Shown here: piece by piece, positions 37,426-48,198 of the stretch | Numbering within the stretch: position 1 is the stretch's first letter | How the letters are laid out: each line of letters starts with the position of its first letter | NCBI GenBank assembly: GCA_003864495.1 | Contig: PEDN01001371.1 | Location: 1-64,000 of the forward strand | From: Nemopilema nomurai | Lineage: Eukaryota; Cnidaria; Scyphozoa; Rhizostomeae; Rhizostomatidae | Reading direction: 5' to 3' | Length of the DNA: 64,000 nucleotides | Made by a program: the position numbers and the translations under genes | The notes under the pieces: model-generated | The model's input: only the letters and a program-made list of their open reading frames with translations | What the model was told of the DNA's origin: nothing | Databases searched by the model: none

Positions 37426-37965
37426 TTTTTTTTTTTTTTTTTATATAAGGCTTGTAGGCCGAAATGGCCCATCGCCAACACAATTACCATACATACAAGA
37501 TGACATAATTACAAATTAATAATAAAACTCAGAACATAAGTACAGCTTAACAATAAATCTCAGAAAACAGCCAACAGAATTACTATACTTACAAGTTAAC
37601 ATAATTACAAATTAACAATAAATCTCAGAAAACAGCAAACAGCTAATACAAAGATAAACAGATAAAAAAAATGATGACGAGCTGGAAAGTTTACGTTACG
37701 AGGATATGCACGTAGAGGACTTCCCAAAAGATTCCCGTGACTCAAAAGCCAGCGATATAAAATTGGCTATCGATATCAGACAATCCGTATCTTCTTGACT
37801 CATCAACCAAATAAACTTATCACAAAGGTCAAGGGATGATATTCTGGGAAATTTTGAATAAATCATAGATAACATAGAATTCCTAGTAGTCTCGTAAAGG
37901 GGACAAACTAATAAAAAATGAATTTCGTCCTCCACAGCAGTTTTATTAAAAGATTGACAATACGG
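37426..37965 (-). mobile_element. LINE 3' end fragment, 5' truncated
   Basis: On the minus strand a frame reads IPYCQSFNKTAVEDEIHFLL then VCPLYETTRNSML and ends at a stop at 37696. VEDEIHFLLVCPLY with the preceding cysteine is the C-terminal zinc-knuckle-like motif of non-LTR reverse transcriptases. It is followed by a 3' UTR ending GGCCTACAAGCCTTATATAA and about 17 A residues (T run on plus at 37426-37442), the signature of target-primed insertion. Upstream of about 37965 the element is cut off, so it cannot move by itself. Confidence 0.85.
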
Positions 37966-38021
37966 GATTAATTATAAGGGATTAATTCTCGCTGCTTCAT
38001 GCGACTTGACGAAACTTGGAT

Positions 38022-38085
38022 GGCCGTTTACACGATCACATCCTGTGGTGCAAATGTGACCTGAATATGATCGTGTAAACCGGCC
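38022..38085. repeat. 64-bp near-perfect hairpin
   Basis: GGCCGTTTACACGATCA pairs with TGATCGTGTAAACCGGCC across a loop of roughly 30 bp. It abuts the MITE at 38086 and is probably the remnant of another element with GGCCGGTTTACACGATC-type ends. Confidence 0.8.
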
Positions 38086-38333
38086 TTAAAGTTTGGTTTC
38101 CATATCGTCGTAAAGCCTGGTTTCCATATAGCCGTAACGATCGAACGGCTGCCTGCGATGCGTCACGGATCGATGACAGACATGTCGCTGACAGTCTTTT
38201 TTTGAATGGGAACATGCTGTGCACATGCTGTGATCGGGAGGATCGGAAAAGTTGAACCAGACCTCCCAGCAGCATCGCCGATCCTCCGCTGGGACGTCCC
38301 CGTCGCTTACGAGGATATGGAAACCAGGCTTAA
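38086..38333. mobile_element. MITE with TTAAGCCTGGTTTCCATAT ends
   Basis: The right end, ATATGGAAACCAGGCTTAA, is the inverse complement of a left end present twice in tandem (38086 and 38111, TAAAGCCTGGTTTCCATAT). Subterminal CGATCC/GGATCG blocks are also inverted. A TTA/TAA at the ends suggests PIF/Harbinger-type targeting, but the duplicated left end makes the true boundary ambiguous. Confidence 0.75.
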
Positions 38334-39396
38334 CCCATCTAGCGATTGTGTCTTTTGTCACTGGGAGATGAGGCTTTTGAAAGCTGACAAAGAGATTCGA
38401 GTTATTTTGTCTTAATTTTGCAGTTCTAGAATTATGTTATTTTCAGTTCTTGGTGTAAACTTTCTTTGTCGTCAACATTAGCTCTTGTTGCTCGATTTTC
38501 ACTTACTTTGCTCGACCCAGCTAAAAAATCCTATTTCAAACAGCTAAACAGATTAATACTACGTTTATATTTCTAGGCTTTACCAATAATCCTTCAGACG
38601 AGAAACAACAAATTTTAAGAAAGCCTTCTCATCTTGGCATTCTTCCCAGCGAAATGAAGATCCAGCCAAGATTTTGAGAAGTCTTGCTCTGTGCCAAAAG
38701 ACGAAAAGGAAGCTAAATGACTTTCTCCTTGAAGAATAGTGCCCTTTTTCTCAAATTCGAAGTGCTGAAAGAACGGTAAGCATTGATTATGATAAAAAAG
38801 AATATACTTCAATTCTGCTTTCCATTAAAAGCTATTTCAACACTTCATTTCTCTGTTGCTTTAATTGCTACACGTTTGAAGAATCTTTGGAATAGCTTTC
38901 TATCAAAAAACAGTTGTTCAACGCCTTCCTGATTTGAAAATTATTTAGAGGGAAAAACGCCAGCTCCACTGAAAGCATCCTTGTTTAATGATCCTCTTTA
39001 GCTACCCTGATCTTCAGCTACTGGCTTCCTAATATTTGCAGCACTTTGAAGCAAATTAAAAAACTAGATAGTGAAGAAATATGGATCTTCCAAAGGCCTT
39101 CAAATTATCCTTTTGGCATGAAAATACGTACTTCATTTGTTTATGTACTACTACGTAAAACATTTCCAACTTGACATTTCCACCTAATACTTTGTTATTG
39201 ATTATCCAGTTATTTTACTTTCCACGCATATATCATGCATTGGAGGGACTACGAGTGTGCGAAATTGAATCCCTTAATTTGTCATGATTATTGGACATTT
39301 TCGGTAAGGGGCTCTTTTTTCTACATACATCAAAATTGATTCAACTTACGCAAGAAAGCTACAATCAGGCAATTGCAGGTAAGTTGCGGTTTTGTG

Positions 39397-39518
39397 CGAG
39401 GGGCAATTCACTCTTGCAAATAGCGTACGGGACTTCCATGAAAACAATAGGATTTCCTGGGATTTTTTGATAAAACACTAAAAATGTACGAGTTTTTCTT
39501 GGGGTGATTTGCCCCTCG
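39397..39518. mobile_element. 122-bp MITE with perfect 8-bp target duplication (hAT-like), copy 2
   Basis: Inverted ends CGAGGGGCAATTCAC and GTGATTTGCCCCTCG bound an element flanked on both sides by GTTTTGTG (39389-39396 and 39519-39526). An exact 8-bp duplication is typical of hAT and P superfamilies. Homologous to 5074-5206. Confidence 0.9.
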
Positions 39519-39814
39519 GTTTTGTGGAAATCAAGCTCAAGTTCGCATGTCATTCTCTCGTTGACAACATTCGTTTCCAGTGTGCGGTGCGTGGCTGTGC
39601 ATTACGTCATTTTTGCACTTGATTCGAGGCTCTTGTCTTACCGAGACTAATCTGCCAAATTTCCTTTGAGTAGTTTTATGGGGCAATTGTTTTCCACAGG
39701 AGGGACAAGGCTCGCGTAGCGGAGTTTTGGGGGCTGGGGTAGCAAAGCTAAGCAAACAGTGACCATAGTGATTATCATTGCAGTAGTAAACAATGATCAC
39801 CATCGCGGTATTAC

Positions 39815-39949
39815 CTCGATTCGAGTCTCCTGGGAGCAAGTGTTGGGTGTTTTCGTACTCTAAGGCATCAAAGCATTCATCAGCAGTAACGTCTGGGCCT
39901 GCGTAAAGCATTGAACAAGTACAAGGAGAAGAAACTGACGAGCACTGAA
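39815..39949 (-). CDS. cysteine-rich exon-like ORF of unknown identity
   Basis: Between a possible acceptor (AAGCTTAG at 39951-39950) and a good donor (CGAG|GTAATA) the minus strand encodes a frame containing CSSVSSPCTCSMLYAGPD and ADECFDALEYENTQHLLPGD. Several cysteines and balanced composition look like extracellular protein. The frame also remains open beyond the donor through a CPSCGKQLPHK segment, so either reading is possible. No flanking exons were found and no family is recognised. Confidence 0.28.
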
Positions 39950-40094
39950 CTAAGCTTTCATACCTAAAGTAATCTGCGTTGTCTAATATTAGCCTCTAGT
40001 TGAATTTACCTTTTCAAGGGACATCATAGACGCTAATTGTTTTTCTTTGATAAAACTTTTCAACTACATTTGGCTACTTCTCTACGGTACGGAA

Positions 40095-40200
40095 CCATAG
40101 GCGCCGACTACATGGGGGCTCGGGGGCTTGAGCCCCCCCTGGGAATTGCTATGGGGGGCGGGGGCTCAGCCCCCCTGGGAATTTCGTTTGAAATCCACCA
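40095..40200. repeat. GGCGCCGAC...GGGGGCT repeat end
   Basis: CATAGGCGCCGACTACATGG followed by alternating GGGGGCTCGG and AGCCCCCC blocks forms strong local inverted repeats. It resembles terminal repeats of dispersed DNA transposons in marine invertebrates; the partner end was not found. Confidence 0.5.
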
Positions 40201-41393
40201 CTGGCCTGAAAATTCAGCGCAGAACAGCTGAAGGAAGGTACATGCATAAAAGTCTCAAAAATTCAAAATTTATCTATTGTTAAAGAGTAATTTGAATAAA
40301 ATAAATACCTTGTAAAAAATTTAGTCAAAACTTTCTGTCTCCTACGTCATTTGTTTATATTTCAACTTGTCTAATGCGTAAATCGAACGGTATCTTAATG
40401 GACAAACTGATCAGAGGCAGGAAACCATAACCAATAATTTACACAAAAAATGACATCCCTACTTTGGATGAAAGCTGGACATGTTTATTCTATCGAAGGA
40501 ACACTAATCAAAGAATTAAACTGATGACACTGTAGACCATGATGTTATATCTGCTTTATTTAAATTTTTTATTTTGTTATTATACATACTACATATGTTG
40601 TATTACGTTATTAAAGCGACAGGGAATTTCTCTAATTTTGAGCCTTAAACACTCTAGGTTTTACACGGTTGCCAGACGAAGTATCATAACACTCGTCGTA
40701 CAGGTTAGACACAACCCTCCAAACATAACTCTTTCTCTTTCGCTATCAAGAGCTATTTTCAAACTGCATTCGAAGCCTTGCATTAGCTATTGGCTTTGCA
40801 AAAACTCGTTGGTATCAATCAATCTTGACAAACCTTCCCTATTACTTCCTGCTGAATAAGCATTTGTGAATGCTGCTTTCAGGTCTTCATATCAAGTTCA
40901 AATAGACTGTCAGACTTTTCTTCTGCTCATTTCAAAGTCAACTAATCGAGGCATCCTGTAGTGTACCATCACCTACCATCCAATAAAAACTTTTTCCCCC
41001 ATAATTTTTCAAGCATAACCGAGCATAACCGAGCAAAACCGAACGATTAAACACTACAGTCACTTTGAACTTTTTGCGCGTTTATCCCTTGCAGCCTTGC
41101 AAGTTGCAGTGGTCAGAACACTGCGGAGTACATTCACCTCTACAGTTTCACTTGTGTTTGGAGCCTACCCCGAAGAAACGCAAGCACTCTCCGCCCAAGA
41201 TGGAACAGTTAATTCCGTATGGTAAGGTTCAGAGTGGCCGTCAAAACAAAGCCAAACTGGATGGTTATGGAGCATTGCTTAACATGGTATGCAAATATTG
41301 TTAGAGCTTAAAAGTCAACGGCGTCAATATCAATCATATTGAATAATCATTATTTATACATTCTATTAAGTGTTGAATAAAAGTGCATTACAC

Positions 41394-44300
41394 CTACGCC
41401 CTCAAGCCTCTTTGTTGCTTCACAATGTCACTAAATCGCTTTGTTTCTAGCTTATATAACTTATTTTGTTCAATCTCTTCGTGGCCTGGATGCCAGAGTT
41501 CAGCGAGAATTCTTTCCATGTTACTGGCCCGAACTGCATGTGATGGAATCACGCTGTGGTTCGCCTTTAAATGTAAAAGAGTATTTAATTACATTTATTA
41601 CTGACTTACGTAAACGAAAGTCTAACGGTCCGAACGAGGCGATTTCCAAAGTTATCTGAACGAATCAGTGTAAATCGACAACATAGTACGTTGTTTACGA
41701 ACAGCCCAATAAATACCTGAAGTGTATCTCGAAGATCGAAGGTCGAGAGCGGCTGTCGTACGTCAGTGTGGCCTCGATGTGATGCAAGTGACAAAACCGC
41801 TGCTGCCTCGGCTTCATCACTTGTACATGTATCGCCAACGAGGCTGTCAGGAGAGATGAAACAAAAAAGTGAAATGCCCCATTGCACCCTATGCCAAGCG
41901 AAAAGCTCAAATAGCACGAAATGGTACCTTTTCTTGAAACTATGTCTCTTAGCCGGGCATTCTGTCCCAAACGTATGTAGAAAATGACTGTCTTTCAGCT
42001 TATACGGTACTCGTCTTGCGATACAAGCTGTTAATATACTTTTAAGGTGTGACTGAAAAACAATGGTAGAAACATTATTTCTCGTTATATCTTTTGTTAC
42101 TCAATGCATTTGCGTCAATTGCGAAAAAACAAAAAATTTAGAATACACCATGAATACTTGAATCAAAAAATGGAAAACCAATAAGGTTGAAATCACGAAA
42201 AATCAGTATATATTGGGCAAAAGAGCAAATGAAAATGAAAATGGTCGCTTGAAGGTCAGCTGGTCTATCGGTTGATCAGAGGTCAGTTTGTTGATCAGAG
42301 GTCAGTCTGTTGATCAGAGGTCAGTCTGTTGATTAGAGGTCAGTCTGTTGACCAGAGGTCAGTCTGTTGACCAGAGGTCAGTTTATCGATCAGAGGTCAG
42401 TCAACCTATCGAGGGTCAGTTAATTTGCCAGACGCTTTAAGGTCAGTTGGTCTATCGAAGGTTGGCTATAAGCATACCTCAACAGCGTGAGACAGCAAAG
42501 ATGCCGTATCTTCAGCGACAGAATTAAGTCCGTGCTCCCATGCACCAAGATACAAACGGCCATGGAGGGTCGCAACATCTGGCAAGGCCATTTCAACGGT
42601 GCATAATCTACTGTCATTACTTTCGATGGGATCTGCAAAGGTTACATACACTGGTACAAAACTGTAAGGCGAATTGTAAGCCCAGTGTAATTTAATTGGC
42701 ATACAAATCAGAATTCGCCGTAATTTAGGGTTCTTTGTTTAGAGCTTTGACACAATAAATGTGGCAAAATTGCGCATCCAAGTCAGAGTTTTGCTGGTAC
42801 TGAAAAGTTTCTAAGAGTCACTTAAGAAATCGTGCTAAGAGAAGAGATGACGTAATTGCAAAAACAACTGACAACAACCCTAGTTACGATGAAACATTAA
42901 TCATGAAATTTGGAAAGAAGCGGAAAAATCTGAATTTTAAAAATTAAGCTATGCCGCATTCAACTGAAAAACACAAAGAAGACAGAAAACATACATAAGA
43001 AAATACGAACTGGCATTTTTGCAAGTAAATGTAGAGACAAGATTTGCATTAGGATATTTCTTGGAAAAAGGAAAATGAGTTCTCAAAATGATGAAAAGTG
43101 CAAAAAACTTACCCTTTTACCGTTATCGGAAGGAGAATCAAAGACCATGAAACATGGGAAGGAAAGAAGAGATTAAATGAGTTTGCTGAATATGAAACGA
43201 TCCTAAAACACCGATTAAACTTTTGAGAAAAAGCACTGACTAAGTAAACGATCTCACTTGGGGATGGGTTCTATTGATCCGCCGAGAAAATTCCGAAGAG
43301 AGACCTGGTTTGGAATCAGAAAGGATTCACTTTTCCCAAACCTCGATTTGGTTGCAATATTCCGAATATCTCGTGTAGACATTGCTGCCATGCTTTACAA
43401 ACTTTGTTCTTTTTGGCAAAGAAACTCCAAGATAACAGAAAATTTTTTAATGGCAGACTTCTTTATCAACACCCCTATGTCGCTTTTTCTTTTAAACTTT
43501 CATAATTTTCCTTCGCTATCCTTCCAATGAATTCAACAAGAAGATTTTCAAATCAGTCTCATGTTTACATTTTCATGAGACATTTTGCATTAAAATCACA
43601 AACCTTTGGCAATGGAACTTCCGCACGAGCCAACGGGTCGGGTGCCTTGAATTGGTGCTGCAAAAATTTGACGTAATCAACAAGGGATTTGCAAAGAACA
43701 CTCAATAAAGAAACAAATGAAAGATTTGCAGGATAGGACACGACAGAAAAAGACAAGAAGGTCACGAAAAAACAGGATATGGCACGTTATAACAGAACAA
43801 GAAATAGCAGGGTATGACTGCGGAAGACATGACAGGATATGACAGAACAGGACATGACATTGCATGAGAAAATAGGACGTTAAAGGGTACGACATGATGG
43901 GAAATGACAAAAAAGCAACGAAGATTATTGAGCTAATTATAGCTATTAGCATAAACCTTATTTTACCATGATTCCTATCATTCGGCAATAATTATCAAAT
44001 CTGGCGTTCCCAGAAAGCACCAGCAAAATTCGAATGAGATGGCATTTCACCGAACACTGTGAACACAAAACTGATCCCGCCGTAATTTATAACAGCTAAG
44101 CAAGATACGAACCTGCAATCTAACTTTGATATGTTGATTAGGTCGCTTGACTTTTGGCTTTCTAAGTAGCACTGACCTTGAAGCAGTCTTTTGGGACGGT
44201 TTTGCTGGCAACGAGGCTATTAAAAGAGCTCGCCCATGTCAAACAAACAAATATTAATCACAAATGGCAAATAAATGAAGGAATGCACACCTAATGGTTG

Positions 44301-47300
44301 AGCAACTATGTTCATGCCTAAAGACTGACAAAAAATCATGAATGCTAAAGGTCTCTAGTAAGTTAGTTTGCTAATACCCAAGCAAAAATAGCTGTTGTTT
44401 TTCAATATTATTTGTCCTGCAAGTTAAAGTTTGGCAGCGCTCATGAACTGATGTGAAAACTCCGATGAACTGATGTGAGCGGATACTGATGCTCTATGCT
44501 TCTCTGGTGGTCCAGCATTTGGACTAAAAGAATCAATTTTACCACAGCACTTTGATAATAAATTTCACCCTTACATACCCGGTGCAGTAATAAGGGCGTG
44601 ACATCTTGCCAAAATAGTCAGCAAGAACTCGTTGTGTAGATGAACTATGATAACAAAAAATGAATAACATCAAAGGAAAATCGACTGGCATTCTCGCATC
44701 TATTATCAAATCCTCATTTACAATCATAAACCATCCAAGCAAAACGTTATCCTCAAGACACTGGTGGTTTCTGATTAAAAATTTCTCGTTCAGTAATGCA
44801 TTCTACAGTATTCAAGTTCAGATTCATAGCATGTGTGTGAAAATAGAGCTTTTATAAACTTTACAAATAGGGCCAATTGCTTTTAAGTGCTAATGAAAAC
44901 ATGAAACCTTTAATAAATTACTGACATTTAAATACGCGTAAGTATCTTAGCAGCAAATGTTGAATGGTTGTTTTATCTGTTCTGGCTTCTTGTAATAGAC
45001 TTGTCACTGAATTTTATTTGTTGTAAATTGGGGAACAGAGAAAACAAAACGATGCTATTATTTTGTTTTTAGCTGACGATTGCTGTTACAATGACGTACA
45101 GATTGATATGATGATGACACTAAAAACAAAACAAGCCATAACAATAAAGATATAATTTATTAAAGTACACTAAGCTAAAAAATGAGATTGATAGCATAGA
45201 ATCAGAAAAGCCAGTTGCCTTGAAATTATCAACAAAAAGTGAGAAAGAAAAGGAAGATGAAAGAAATATAGGAGGAATCTTTCAAATTCATGACATGGTG
45301 GGATAATTAGTAAAAATGTTTTGAGAGCTTTTTATCCATCTCAGAGTATAGATAGAGTTCCCAAAGCTCTCAGTATTAAAAGCAATTTTATATTGGAAAT
45401 TTGTCGGAACTTTACAAGGAAAACTTGAAAACTGAAAAGAAGAAATTAAACAAAAAAGTATTTGAGTTTCTATGGAAAAATTTTCCTTATAAAATCACAT
45501 GCTTACTTTTTCCTGGGCCTAATAGCTGAAAAGCTTGATTATCAAAATCATCTTTTGTTATCTGAAAAAAGTAGCTCATATTAACAAAACATGTCATACA
45601 ACAACTCCTGGAGTAAGCAAAAAACTACTTTTAAATGGCTAGAAATGACTACTTGCACCCAACAAATTGTAATTGCGAGAGGACTTTAAAATCTATTCTC
45701 AAAGGCTTCAGTTACAAAGAAATGCGTGCTTTGTTCATATTTTCATGTATATACAAATTCATGAAAACTTTAATTGCATGAATTCATTGTTTCAAATTCA
45801 AGGTATGAAAACCTTCAAAATTATCTTCTGTATCATTCTAAGTATCATTCTGAACCTGTTCTAAGACATAGTGCAGTCATTATGAATAATTTATAGTGAA
45901 ATATGCAGAACAAAGTAGTGGAAATACCTTTTGCTTATACCATAACTTCATGTTATTCCAGTACCTGGAGAAAAATTGGCAACAAAAACAAATGAATGAA
46001 ACACAATGAAAATAATGACATGAACAAATTCTCACTGGTAACAGTAAAAAGATCAATTTCCACCAATAACCTTCACATATTACAGGTGAATTGAGTTTAT
46101 ATTTAAATGCTTACAGTTTATTTAAAACATTGCCTGAGAAATATTGCTCTAAAAGAATTTCATAAGAAAATGTATTGAGAAAGAGCTTTTGGGAAAAATT
46201 GCTTGAGAAGCAGTAGACAGAACAGAATCATTGAAAATAAGCAAGACAGATGCAATCAAGACATACTTATGTGTAAGTATAAGGTATGAAATTTTTAGAG
46301 CACCCCCTTTTGGGTGAAATAGATTTATGCAGGCAATGCTGGGAATAATATGGTAGGGGTCAAATGAATCACTCTTCCTGTGGTGCCAAGGCATGCAACA
46401 GATGGATGTGCAATTGTTCAAAAGTACTTCACAGTAGAGAAGGTTGCATATAGTGTAGATTACATAACCTTACCATAAGATAAAAAAAGATTAGTCCAAT
46501 CAATAAAATAGCTTTATAAAAATCAAATCCAACATATTAAAATGGACAACATTAACAATAAGGCAGGTGTTGAGTGAACTGTTGGATCATTTGAGCAGCT
46601 CATCCAACATTGTAGGCTCTGCCCATTCATAGTCGGTTTAAGAATTTCAAAAAGTATTTGATCCAGGTTGATGTCATCGATTTCGTATCTCAATTTCTAC
46701 TGATCTTTTACAGAAATGAACTTCAGAATTGAATCTTCATCTATAAATTGGTTTATACTTAAAAGGTCATGTCTTTGGACTTTTTGGTTACGAGTTACTT
46801 TGTTTTGAACATTTACATTTTTCTTTAGGTCTGACCGCTATTTGCTGCTAAAATGAAATTTGTATTGAAATGTATAGGAAAAGCTAAATTTTGAAAATGG
46901 GTTTATTCACAGCCTGAGAGCCCAAACACCTAGAAATATTTGGCACAGACTGATTTAAACGTAAAGATTTCAATTCCATGATCCATTTTTGCCAAATGTG
47001 AAGTTAAAAATTTCCCTGGATCGGAGAATAGACCAGTCTGGATTTCATAGCAGTTTTCAACGAGATCTCAGGAGTGCACAAGCAATTATCTGGGTGTGCA
47101 AGAGTGCACTTGTGATAAGTGTGCACATTTTAGTGTGCAACCAAATTTCACAGCAAGTCTCGAGTGTGTGCAAGTTATATGGAAACTGCATGTTTCATCA
47201 AAACAAGTTTAACTTAACTTATCTTTAGTGAAATAATAATGGTTTAGGAGTACAAGAATTGAAAAACTTCTAGAAAAAAAAATTTGGTTATTTTACTCAC

Positions 47301-48198
47301 TTGCTAAAAAATTATGCCTTTACATGTGTAATTCAAATGCCTATAATTTTTAAAAGAAAAACAATTGGAACAAAAGTCAATATTATTAACTGAAAAGACA
47401 ACCTGAAGAGAATCCATCAAAATATTGTCTTTGTTTGTCTATTATTATTGTGTTTAATATTTTATGATGAGACTTTCTTTCTTTTAACTTACTCCACATT
47501 ATGCTTCTACTTCTAAACAGAAAATTGTTATTTTTATGGTGTCTAAGATCCTTGATATAGATCATTTTTTTTAAAATACAGAAGTCATCTATTTTCCACA
47601 TGTTCAGTCAGTTTATAACAATACACATTTTTCACTCCCTGTTGCAAACAAATTTAGAGAGGTATTTTGACATTTTAAGGAAGCCATGTAAATATGAGCC
47701 ACTCCCAAGACCTACGCCCGAAACGACGTCCAAAACCACACCCATAAATCGGGTGTGCAAGAGTGCACACAAACTTTCAGAGAACCTTCTCGGGAGTGCA
47801 GCTGCCATGGAATCCATACTGGAGAGTAGACGATAGGCGTTACTGCGCAGGCTTTGCAACTTTGGTTTTGAGAAACATTTTTAACATTTTTAAGAAACAT
47901 TTTGACAGAAATTGGCGTAAAACTTCAAACCAAAACAGCAGAGACCTTGAGGTAAATTTTAGTTTTCTTAAAGCGCTCTCCGGTAATGTCATTTTAGTTT
48001 TCTTCATTATTAATGGGCCTAAAAAGTGAAACACCGTATCAGCCGGGAGGAACCAACTTTCCCTAAACAATTTCCAAAATTTAAATAAGGTTACAAATAG
48101 TAACTCCGATAACTAAAAGCTTAAAAATACACATACTTCTCTCCAAACTCTCCCAGAGCCACAAGAAGCTGTTTTCGCGCTAGTTCGACATCCGCCAT
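41394..48198 (-). CDS. TADA1: transcriptional adapter 1 (SAGA complex subunit)
   Basis: TADA1 is a core, histone-fold-bearing subunit of the SAGA coactivator complex in the nucleus. Minus-strand exons: 48137-48198 (start), 45928-45964, 45507-45561, 44579-44644, 44113-44216, 43604-43657, 42478-42632, 41928-42052, 41717-41843, 41394-41564 (stop). They encode about 318 aa (human 335). Matches in order: MADVELARKQLLVALGEFGE, YWNNMKLWYKQKITKDDFD, HLHNEFLLTILARCHALI, KAPDPLARAEVPLPK, DPIESNDSRLC, HGRLYLGAWEHGLNSVAED, HLKSILTACIARRVPYKLKD, PLSTFDLRDTLQ, NHSVIPSHAV and ERILAELWHPGHEEIEQNKL. All junction phases agree except 43604/42632, where one nucleotide is missing; see findings. The basic linker exon at 44113-44216 (KPKVKRPNQHIK) matches the lysine-rich region of the human protein. 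Confidence 0.91.
42253..42460. repeat. 19-bp tandem repeat in a TADA1 intron
   Basis: Units of TTGATCAGAGGTCAGTCTG, most regular between about 42272 and 42400 and degenerate at both ends. About ten AGGTCA hexamers occur in the same orientation. Confidence 0.9.

Larger units (their letters stand above)
35095..41393. other. repeat-rich spacer between choline transporter copy 2 and TADA1
   Basis: Contains the LINE end, four MITEs, a hairpin and the two exon-like ORFs listed separately. Sequence at 36690-37020, with a TATATAAG box near 36925 and a CTCTCTCTGGG stretch, resembles a degraded promoter or solo LTR, but I found no matching ends. Nothing recognisable lies in 40210-41390. Confidence 0.45.
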
